Assembly (NCBI GenBank): GCA_903874575.1
Contig: CAIQSZ010000018.1
Span: forward strand, 1-5,222
Direction: 5' to 3'
Origin: an uncultured Elusimicrobia bacterium
Lineage (GTDB): Bacteria; Elusimicrobiota; Elusimicrobia; UBA1565; UBA9628
DNA: 5,222 nucleotides
Shown: positions 1-5,106 of the stretch, in pieces
Numbering within the stretch: position 1 is the first letter of the stretch
How the letters are laid out: each line of letters opens with the position of its first letter
Made by a program: the position numbers and the translations under genes
The notes under the pieces: model-generated
Told to the model about the DNA's origin: nothing
Databases searched by the model: none
The model's input: only the letters and a program-made list of their open reading frames with translations

Positions 1-191
1 CCTTCCATGTCTCCGTAGTAGATGCTGAGCGACGACCGAAGCGAGCCGAGGTTGCCCTTTGAGGCGCCCTCGCCCGACTTACGAATCAGCTCCGCGAACT
101 TCGGAATCGCGATCGCGGCGAGAATGCCGATAATCGCGACGACGATCATGAGCTCGATGAGCGTGAAGCCCTTCCTGTTCAACTTCGTCAT
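1..191 (-). CDS. Type IV pilin / pseudopilin, N-terminal part (runs off left edge)
   Basis: This is the first 63 codons of a prepilin; the rest lies beyond the window. The protein begins with an 8-residue basic leader (MTKLNRKG) followed by FTLIELMIVVAIIG, a class III prepilin signal. The leader peptidase PilD cuts after Gly8, leaving N-methylated Phe1. Glu5 of the mature chain (E13 here) and Pro22 (in AIPKF) are both present, as expected for the long assembly helix of pilins. After the helix comes KSGEGASKGNLGSLRSSLSIYYGD, split here as a Ser/Gly-rich link and a helix ending in YYGD, which resembles pilins of Elusimicrobiota (recalled, not searched). ATG at 191 is preferred over ATG at 197 because the AAAGGGGG Shine-Dalgarno (about 200-207) sits 8 nt before the former and only 2 nt before the latter. 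Whether it is a major pilin, minor pilin or type II secretion pseudopilin cannot be told from the N-terminus. It has its own promoter at 279-307. Confidence 0.93.
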   Translation of the reverse strand, partial: MTKLNRKGFTLIELMIVVAIIGILAAIAIPKFAELIRKSGEGASKGNLGSLRSSLSIYYGDME

Positions 192-199
192 GTGCATGA

Positions 200-207
200 C
201 CCCCTTT
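200..207 (-). promoter_or_regulatory. Ribosome binding site deciding the pilin start
   Basis: The minus strand reads AAAGGGGG, an extended purine-rich Shine-Dalgarno-like stretch. It is 8 nt from the ATG at 191 but only 2 nt from the in-frame ATG at 197, so the start at 191 is chosen. The resulting leader peptide is MTKLNRKG. Confidence 0.65.
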
Positions 208-278
208 GTGCCGTTTTATGTATGTATCAAGGGTAAATGTGCGTTATGCGGCACGAAAGGCCATACACCCTTGAGCGC

Positions 279-307
279 AGTATAGCCCTGACGACTCGTC
301 CTGTCAA
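279..307 (-). promoter_or_regulatory. Sigma-70-type promoter of the pilin gene
   Basis: On the minus strand, a perfect -35 box TTGACA (307-302) is followed after exactly 17 nt by TATACT (284-279), five of six matches to the -10 consensus. Transcription would start near 272, giving a leader of about 80 nt before the pilin ATG at 191. The strength of the match fits an abundantly made pilin subunit. It lies downstream of the tRNA-Leu gene on the same strand, so the pilin does not depend on read-through from the tRNA. Confidence 0.78.
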
Positions 308-340
308 GTCAACATCAACCAAACTTTTCATCTCGACCGG

Positions 341-424
341 TGGGCAGGAAGGGAGTTGAACCCTTAAGTCCTTTCGGACACACGGTCCTGAGCCGTGCGC
401 GTCTGCCAGTTCCGCCACCTGCCC
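341..424 (-). tRNA. tRNA-Leu (anticodon CAG)
   Basis: A complete class II tRNA of 84 nt is read on the minus strand. The acceptor arms GGGCAGG (424-418) and CCTGCCC (348-342) pair perfectly, with discriminator A73 at 341, the leucine identity base. The D-arm contains GCGGAACTGGCAGACGC, typical of bacterial tRNA-Leu. The anticodon stem CACGG/CCGTG encloses the loop CTCAGGA, with anticodon CAG at 390-388 reading CUG codons. A long variable arm (GTCC, GAAA loop, GGAC) is followed by the T-arm AAGGG-TTCAACT-CCCTT. The 3' CCA is not encoded (the DNA continues CCGG), so it must be added by CCA nucleotidyltransferase. It stands alone between the pilin and smpB genes. Confidence 0.97.
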
Positions 425-452
425 ACCGCTCGAGACGAACTGCTCGTGCGCA

Positions 453-482
453 ATTCTACGACATAGGAGCGAGCAGTGACAA
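453..482 (-). promoter_or_regulatory. Promoter of tRNA-Leu
   Basis: On the minus strand TTGTCA (482-477; five of six -35 matches) is followed after 18 nt by TAGAAT (458-453; five of six -10 matches). A start near 446 would give a leader of about 22 nt before the mature tRNA 5' end at 424, to be removed by RNase P. The -35 box overlaps the putative -35 of the divergent smpB promoter. Confidence 0.6.
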
Positions 483-498
483 GCCGCCCGTCGTAAAT

Positions 499-507
499 TG
501 ATAGAAT
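499..507 (+). promoter_or_regulatory. Extended -10 promoter element of smpB
   Basis: TGATAGAAT at 499-507 combines an extended -10 TGn motif with TAGAAT. The best -35 candidate is GTGACA at 476-481 (five of six), but its spacing of 20 nt is long, so the element may act mainly as an extended -10 promoter. A start about 7 nt downstream would fall near 513-515, only 6-8 nt before the smpB ATG. No Shine-Dalgarno motif is visible in GGCAACGGCG just before the start. Confidence 0.5.
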
Positions 508-520
508 CGCGGCAACGGCG

Positions 521-1003
521 ATGCCCCCCAAAGAAAAGACCGACGATAAAAAGATCGTCGCCACCAACCGCAAAGCGCGCCAGTTCTACGCGATCCTCGA
601 GGTCATCGAGGCCGGCCTGCAGCTGCGCGGCCCCGAGGTGAAGTCCCTGCGCAAAGGCCAAGCCAGCCTGGACGGATGCTTCGGGCGCGTCGCCGACGGC
701 GAATTGTGGCTTGAGAACTTTTACATCCCCCCCTACCTGTTCGCCACCAACGCCGAGCCCCTGGATCCGCGACGCAAGCGCAAGCTCCTTCTCCACTCCG
801 CCGAAATCGCCAAGATCGAGAACAAACTCGCCATCAAGGGCCAGACTTTGATCCCTCTGGAAGTCTACTTCCGCCGCGGCTGGGCCAAGATCGCCCTCGG
901 TTTAGCCAAGGGCAAGACCGGGGCCGACCGCCGCGACGACCTGCGAAAGAAAGACGCGCGACGCGACGCCGAAAAAAGCTTCAAGGGCTCCTACCGCGGC
1001 TGA
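521..1003 (+). CDS. smpB: SsrA (tmRNA)-binding protein SmpB
   Basis: SmpB binds tmRNA and delivers it with EF-Tu to ribosomes stalled on non-stop mRNAs, so that the nascent chain is tagged for proteolysis and the ribosome is freed. The 160-residue length is normal. Family landmarks appear in order: NRKARQFY (16-23), GPEVKSLRKGQASL (37-50, usually GTEVKSLR), a W-containing segment before YIPPY (68-72), RKRKLLLH (85-92), KGQTLIPLEVYF (106-117), LGLAKGK (126-132) and the basic tail DRRDDLRKKDARRD (136-149). At the tail position that is His or Tyr in well-studied SmpBs (GKKxH/YDKR) this protein has Ala135 (GKTGADRR). ATG at 521 is the only Met near the domain start. No Shine-Dalgarno is visible and the leader is probably very short. 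Its 3' end overlaps the convergent GT-C gene by 13 bp. The tmRNA gene itself is not in the window. Confidence 0.97.
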   Translation: MPPKEKTDDKKIVATNRKARQFYAILEVIEAGLQLRGPEVKSLRKGQASLDGCFGRVADGELWLENFYIPPYLFATNAEPLDPRRKRKLLLHSAEIAKIENKLAIKGQTLIPLEVYFRRGWAKIALGLAKGKTGADRRDDLRKKDARRDAEKSFKGSYRG

Positions 1004-2631
1004 CGCCCCTGCCGGAGCAACTTTTCCACCCGCGCCAGATTCATGCGCGCTCCCTCGTGATCGGGAGCCACGGCCGTCACGATCTTCAAGACGCGTTCGG
1101 CTCCGGCCAGATCCCCTCGCTGAGCCAGCACGGCCCCCAGGCTGGCGCGCGCGCTGCGGCATAACGGCCGGGTCTCGACCGACGCGCGCAAGCGCCTCTC
1201 CTGCTCGGGCGTCGCCGCCGCGCCCGACAGGACCGCGGCCAGGCGATCCTGGTCCTCGGCGCAGCCCGGAAACGCGGCCAGCGCCCGCCGAAAGGAGCGT
1301 TCGGCCTCCTCGAGGCGACCCTCGCCGACCGCCACGCGGCCGAGCCCCGCGCGCGCCAGGCCGGAATCCGGATCGCCCGCAAGCACGCGCGTCCACAGAG
1401 CCTTCGAGTCGGACCAGCAGGCCTGCTGGTCAACCGTAGCCGTCGCCAAGGCAAGAAGGACGGCCGCCGCGGCGGCCCCCGCCGCGACCGGACGGCGAGG
1501 CAACGCCCAGCGCGCAACCGCGCCGGCGACCAGCGCCAGAGGCAGGCAGGCCAGATATGAGTAGCGGTCGGCGACGATTTGCGGGCCGAACTGGAACAAG
1601 CCGCACACGGGAGCCAGCATGACCCCATAAGCCGCGAGCGCCGCCGCCGCCCACGGGCGCTCGCGACGGACTCGGACGCACGCCCAGGCCGCGACGACGG
1701 CCACAACGGCCGCGGCCAGGAAACGCGGCTCGAACGGATTCAGCGGCGGACGGAGTTCGTACATGGGAAGAAGTCCCGCGGGCCAGAGCGTCCTCGCTGC
1801 GTAGAACGCGAACGAGTAAGCGGACTGGGCGAAGCGCCCGGCGAGACCATGCTGCTCCCAGGTCCAGCGAAGGCGATGCTGGACCGCCGTGCCGACCAGC
1901 GCGAAGAACGCCGCGAACGCGAAAAACGGAAGCTTCTCCCCAAAAACCTCGCGACCGCCGACGGCGCGGCGGCCGAGGCGTCGCAGGGGCCAAACGTCGA
2001 GAATGAGGAGCACGGCCGGTAAAGTCACCGCCATCCCTTTGGCGAGCAACGCCGAAAGAAACAGCAAGAGCGGCGCGCGCAGGCCGAGTGGCGCGCGTCC
2101 AGGTTCCCGCGCGCGCAGGTAGGCCAGCACGGAAGCGATGAAGAGGGCTCCGCAGACCACGTCGCGGCGCTCCGACGCCCAGGAGACGGATTCCACGCGC
2201 AAAGGGTGAAGGCCGAATACAAGCGCGGCCGTCAGCGCGGAGGCATCAAGCGTCCAATCCGCCTCGGTCTCGCGGCGAGGGACGGCGGCTCCCAGCACGC
2301 GGCGCGCCAAGAAGAAAAACAGCCCGGCGGACAGCGCGTGCCACACAGCGCTCTGGACATGATAGCCCCGCGCGTCCAACCCCCATAGCGCGTAGTCGAC
2401 GCCGTAGGTCAGCCAGGAAAAAGGCTGGTAGACGCCACCGATATGGGACTTGAAATCCCAGACGAGGTTCGACGGCGCCAACCCGCGCCAGCCCGTCGGG
2501 CCCAGAAGAAACATGGGATCGTCGAGCGCGACCCAACCATGCGTGAAACTGGGCGCGAAGACCAGAAACGAACACGCGGCGGCCGCGCACGCCGCCCACG
2601 CGCAACGCGCGCGCGCGCCGGCCCCGATCAC
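991..2631 (-). CDS. GT-C/TMTC-like polytopic membrane protein with C-terminal TPRs
   Basis: This 546-residue protein has many hydrophobic helices in its first 400 residues and a soluble tail. The layout matches the bacterial relatives of TMTC/PMT-type GT-C glycosyltransferases, which use lipid-linked sugars on the outer face of the cytoplasmic membrane. Visible landmarks are an acidic pair LDDP (36-39) after the first helix, as in GT-C catalytic loops; SWLTYGVDYALWGL (72-85); LHPLRVESVSWASERRDV (141-158); LLAKGMAVTLP (195-205); and ADRYSYL (354-360). Two to three TPR-like units follow at about 412-455 and 490-535 (for example GRLEEAERSFRRAL and GDLAGAERVLK). The donor and acceptor cannot be deduced. 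GTG at 2631 is the only start in frame, since an in-frame TGA lies at 2682-2680. It comes 1 nt after the stop of the barrel gene, implying coupled translation. It is the last gene of the operon. Very GC-rich codon use gives long Ala runs. Confidence 0.85.
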   Translation of the reverse strand: MIGAGARARCAWAACAAAACSFLVFAPSFTHGWVALDDPMFLLGPTGWRGLAPSNLVWDFKSHIGGVYQPFSWLTYGVDYALWGLDARGYHVQSAVWHALSAGLFFFLARRVLGAAVPRRETEADWTLDASALTAALVFGLHPLRVESVSWASERRDVVCGALFIASVLAYLRAREPGRAPLGLRAPLLLFLSALLAKGMAVTLPAVLLILDVWPLRRLGRRAVGGREVFGEKLPFFAFAAFFALVGTAVQHRLRWTWEQHGLAGRFAQSAYSFAFYAARTLWPAGLLPMYELRPPLNPFEPRFLAAAVVAVVAAWACVRVRRERPWAAAALAAYGVMLAPVCGLFQFGPQIVADRYSYLACLPLALVAGAVARWALPRRPVAAGAAAAAVLLALATATVDQQACWSDSKALWTRVLAGDPDSGLARAGLGRVAVGEGRLEEAERSFRRALAAFPGCAEDQDRLAAVLSGAAATPEQERRLRASVETRPLCRSARASLGAVLAQRGDLAGAERVLKIVTAVAPDHEGARMNLARVEKLLRQGRQPR

Positions 2632-2632
2632 C

Positions 2633-3364
2633 CTAGAATCGGACGCCCAGGTCCGCTTCGGCGCCGGACTGGCCGTGAGTCATGGTGTAAGCCAGGCTCA
2701 CGTAGGAAAACTGAAGCGGCTTGATCCGGACGCCGGCGGTGAAGCGGCTCTCCAAGGTGGAGACCGCGCGGCCGTCGAGAGACGGATCGAGCGACGAGGA
2801 CCGTACCACCAGCCGCGTGCGATCGAAGCCCGCGCCGATGTAGGGACTCACCGCCGCATTGCCGACGGACGCGACGAGGTCGGCGCCGAAGTGACTGGCG
2901 GAAAACTGCTGATGAACGACCGAGTTGCCGACGGCGCTGATCAGGACTTGCGGCGTCCAAGGCTTGTCGGATGGAGACCATAAGCCGTAGCGCAGGCCGC
3001 CGCCCGCGACGGTGAGTCCTTGGTAGGAAATGCCGCGGATGAAGCCGTCCAGCTTGAACGGCAAGCCGATCTCGGCCTGCACCCAGGGGAGACCGAACGC
3101 CCGCACCCCGTTTTTGCGCATGATGTCGTCGCCCTTGGAGGGATAGAACTGCATCCCATAGCGGACCCCCACGTCGAAGCCGGAGAAGCCTAGGGAGCGT
3201 CCGTTGTGGAAGGTCGCGGCGCCCAGCAAGCTTCCCAGATCTCGGGTGAAGGGCTTCAAGGAACCCTCATCGGCGTAGCGCTGGAAGCCCGCGTAGGGAT
3301 CCGGGGTCGCGTACGCCGGCAGAACGCAGACGGCGGCCAGCAGGACGGCTAGAAGGTATCTCAT
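2633..3364 (-). CDS. Exported, outer-membrane beta-barrel-like protein
   Basis: I do not recognise a named family. The 243-residue product opens with a Sec signal peptide (MRY, hydrophobic LLAVLLAAVCVLP, then AYA) with likely cleavage between Ala19 and Thr20. The rest is rich in alternating polar/hydrophobic strands with Gly and aromatics (for example FSGFDVGVRYGMQFYP, LTVAGGGLRYGLW, VSPYIGAGFDRTRLV, FSYVSLAYTMT). It ends in LGVRF with a terminal Phe, the usual signal for BAM-mediated insertion, so a small barrel of perhaps 8-10 strands in the outer membrane is likely. The ATG at 3364 overlaps the coaX stop as ATGA and has GGAG at 3375-3372, 7 nt upstream. A GTG six bases earlier (3370) is too close to that site. 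The next gene starts 1 nt after its TAG. The role is unknown; the context of a GT-C enzyme suggests envelope building, but this is only inference. Confidence 0.8.
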   Translation of the reverse strand: MRYLLAVLLAAVCVLPAYATPDPYAGFQRYADEGSLKPFTRDLGSLLGAATFHNGRSLGFSGFDVGVRYGMQFYPSKGDDIMRKNGVRAFGLPWVQAEIGLPFKLDGFIRGISYQGLTVAGGGLRYGLWSPSDKPWTPQVLISAVGNSVVHQQFSASHFGADLVASVGNAAVSPYIGAGFDRTRLVVRSSSLDPSLDGRAVSTLESRFTAGVRIKPLQFSYVSLAYTMTHGQSGAEADLGVRF

Positions 3365-4128
3365 CGACACGCTCCATGATGCAAGATTTGGTGAGCGAAC
3401 CTCAACCCATGCAAGGTCAGGTCGGGCTCGTGGCGGACCCCAGGAAGGTCGGGTAGGAACAGAGGGGCGAGCCCGCCCGTGGCGACCACGGCGGGACGAC
3501 CTCCCATCTCGGCCGCCGTCCGTCTCAAGACTTCACGGATCATGCCGAGGTAGCCGTAGTACAGCCCCGCCTCCAGACATTCCACGGTGTCCTTACCGAT
3601 CACCCGGCGGGGTCTGCGGACTTCGGCCAGCGGCAGCTTCGCGGTGAATTCGTGCAGGGCGCGCGCGGCGGAGTTGGGCCCCAACAAGATCGCTCCGCCT
3701 AAATAGTCGCCCCTCGCGTCCACGCAGTCGAAGGTGGTCGCGGTGCCGAAGTCGATGGCGATCGCGGAGCCGCCGACCATCATCTTGAGCGCCACCGCGT
3801 TCGACACGCGGTCGGCCCCCACCTGCTTCGGAACTTTCACCCTGAGCGCGAGCCCCAGCTTCGAGCTCGGGCTCACCGCGGTCGGCGTCACGCCGAACGC
3901 CTTCTTCAGTCCCGCCGCAAGAGCGCGATCCAACGGAGGCACGACGGAACCGTAGACGACGGCGTCGGGAAGCCCGTTCAGCGTCCGAAACGGGAGCGTG
4001 AACGCGCGCGCGTACCATCCGGCGGAACGCCGGGGATCGGTCTCGAACCGCCAGCGGCGGACGATCCGGTCCCCGGCGAAAACGCCGACGCTCAGGTTGG
4101 TGTTGCCGACGTCGACGGCGAGGAGCAA
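3361..4128 (-). CDS. coaX: Type III pantothenate kinase
   Basis: CoaX phosphorylates pantothenate with ATP, the first committed step of coenzyme A synthesis, in the cytoplasm. The type III family belongs to the ASKHA fold, needs a monovalent cation and is not feedback-inhibited by CoA. The 255-residue length is typical. Motifs seen are the N-terminal phosphate-binding DVGNTN (6-11), SVVPPL (61-66), VGADR (103-107) with the catalytic-type Asp, the second phosphate motif DFGTATTFD (126-134), YLGGAILLGPN (142-152) where many relatives have GGxIxPG, TAKLP (162-166), IGKDTVECLEAG (177-188, commonly IGxNT...G) and ATGG (216-219). The start is TTG at 4128; an in-frame TGA lies just upstream (4137-4135), and MLLAVDVGNTN fits the family's usual beginning. 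It begins 1 nt after the mdh stop and overlaps the barrel gene by 4 nt, so it is the second gene of the operon. Confidence 0.95.
   Translation of the reverse strand: MLLAVDVGNTNLSVGVFAGDRIVRRWRFETDPRRSAGWYARAFTLPFRTLNGLPDAVVYGSVVPPLDRALAAGLKKAFGVTPTAVSPSSKLGLALRVKVPKQVGADRVSNAVALKMMVGGSAIAIDFGTATTFDCVDARGDYLGGAILLGPNSAARALHEFTAKLPLAEVRRPRRVIGKDTVECLEAGLYYGYLGMIREVLRRTAAEMGGRPAVVATGGLAPLFLPDLPGVRHEPDLTLHGLRFAHQILHHGACR
3372..3375 (-). promoter_or_regulatory. Ribosome binding site deciding the start of the barrel gene
   Basis: GGAG on the minus strand (3375-3372) lies 7 nt before the ATG at 3364 and only 1 nt before an alternative in-frame GTG at 3370. This picks the ATG that forms the ATGA overlap with the coaX stop. 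The site is inside the last codons of coaX. Confidence 0.6.
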
Positions 4129-4129
4129 T

Positions 4130-5065
4130 TTATTTCAGCGCCCCGATCAGTTCCTTCACCGCGCCGGCCGACTTCAGCAGCGCCGCGCGCTCCTCGACCG
4201 TGAGGTTGAGCTGGATGATCTGCTCGACTCCGCGGGCTCCCAGTTTGCACGGCACGCCGACGAATAAGCCGTCGACGCCGTACTCGCCCTCGAGCAGCGC
4301 CGCGCAGGGCAGTATCTTCTTCTTGTCCTTCAAGATCGCCTCGACCATCTCGGCGGCGGACGCCGACGGCGCGTAGTACGCGCTGCCGGTCTTCAGGAGC
4401 TTGACGATTTCCGCGCCGCCATCGCGGGTGCGCTGGTTGATCGCCTCGATCTTATCCCCGGACAGCAACTCCGTGACGGGTATGCCGTTGACCGTAGAGA
4501 AGCGCGGCATGGGAACCATCGTGTCGCCGTGACCTCCCAGAACCATCGCGTGCACGTTCTCCATCGAGACGTCCAGCGCCTCGGCGATGAACCAGCGCAT
4601 GCGCGCGGAGTCCAGCACGCCCGCCATGCCGATGACGCGCTGCTTCGGGAACTTCGAAGCCTTCAGCGCGACCTGGCACATCGCGTCCAACGGATTCGAA
4701 ACGACGATCAGGATGCAGTTCGGCGAGAACTTGACCACGCTCTCGGTCACCGACGCGACGATCTTCGCGTTGGTGTTGAGCAAGTCGTCGCGGCTCATGC
4801 CCGGCTTGCGCGGAATGCCGGCCGTGATGACGACGATATCGGAGCCCGCCGTCGGCTCATAACTCGTCGCCCCCGTCACCTTCGTGTCGTAGCCGAGGAT
4901 CGGCCCGGACTCCATCAGGTCGAGCGCCTTGCCCGAGGGCATCCCCTCGGTCGCGGGAATGTCGACGACAACGACCTCATTGGCCGCCTCCGACTCGGCC
5001 AAACGTTGGACAAGGGTCGCTCCGACGTTGCCCGCGCCCACCACCGTCACTTTAGTTCGAGCCAC
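4130..5065 (-). CDS. mdh: NAD-dependent malate dehydrogenase (LDH-like type)
   Basis: Malate dehydrogenase interconverts malate and oxaloacetate with NAD(H) in the TCA cycle. The 311 residues match the LDH-like (Mdh3/archaeal-bacterial) branch. Seen are the Rossmann motif GAGNVG (10-15), acidic Asp35 at the end of the second strand for NAD rather than NADP, the active-site loop TAGIPRKPGMSR (81-92), VSNPLD (122-127) with Asn124, MAGVLDSAR (147-155) with Asp152 and Arg155, and LGGHGDTMVP (176-185) with catalytic His179. Arg86 occupies the position that is Gln102 in lactate dehydrogenases, which argues for malate as substrate. The GTG start at 5065 gives MARTKVTVVGAGNVG, the usual family beginning; a GTG at codon 6 is less likely. 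No good Shine-Dalgarno is visible. It is the first gene of the four-gene minus-strand operon; coaX starts 1 nt after its TAA. Confidence 0.97.
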   Translation of the reverse strand: MARTKVTVVGAGNVGATLVQRLAESEAANEVVVVDIPATEGMPSGKALDLMESGPILGYDTKVTGATSYEPTAGSDIVVITAGIPRKPGMSRDDLLNTNAKIVASVTESVVKFSPNCILIVVSNPLDAMCQVALKASKFPKQRVIGMAGVLDSARMRWFIAEALDVSMENVHAMVLGGHGDTMVPMPRFSTVNGIPVTELLSGDKIEAINQRTRDGGAEIVKLLKTGSAYYAPSASAAEMVEAILKDKKKILPCAALLEGEYGVDGLFVGVPCKLGARGVEQIIQLNLTVEERAALLKSAGAVKELIGALK

Positions 5066-5081
5066 TGATTGCGCGACTACG

Positions 5082-5106
5082 GGATAACCCAGAGGAACGC
5101 TTATCC
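5082..5106. repeat. Inverted repeat between mdh and the AraC-like frame
   Basis: GGATAA (5082-5087) and TTATCC (5101-5106) form perfect 6-bp arms around a 13-nt spacer, in the short stretch upstream of the mdh start and just before the TTG at 5107 on the other strand. It could be an operator, but arms this short also occur by chance. Confidence 0.3.

Noticed and set aside
22..285. 87-codon plus-strand open frame opposite the pilin start
   Set aside because: It mirrors the pilin N-terminus and leader, and its product has no supporting motif or ribosome site.
227..796. 189-codon minus-strand open frame spanning 227-796
   Set aside because: It runs through the tRNA-Leu gene, the divergent promoter region and the antisense of smpB, and its product has no recognisable domain.
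987..1026. Possible intrinsic terminator after smpB: GCTCC (987-991) pairing with GGAGC (1014-1018), inner GGC/GCC, followed by AACTTTT
   Set aside because: The 5' arm has a 6-nt bulge, the loop is long and only four T residues follow, so the hairpin is too imperfect to call.
2604..2620. Alternating CG run near the GT-C gene start
   Set aside because: It encodes Ala/Arg codons of the N-terminus and is a composition effect; no evidence of a repeat element.
2450..2983. 177-codon plus-strand open frame opposite the barrel and GT-C genes
   Set aside because: It is antisense to two convincing minus-strand genes, has an Arg/Ala-rich, low-information product, and is the kind of long open frame expected at high GC.
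3365..3370. Two-codon longer start (GTG at 3370) for the barrel gene
   Set aside because: GGAG would sit only 1 nt from this GTG, whereas the ATG at 3364 has 7-nt spacing and the typical ATGA overlap.
4529..5068. 179-codon plus-strand open frame opposite mdh
   Set aside because: mdh is unmistakable on the other strand; this product is rich in Arg, His and Asp from reverse-complement codons and shows no domain.
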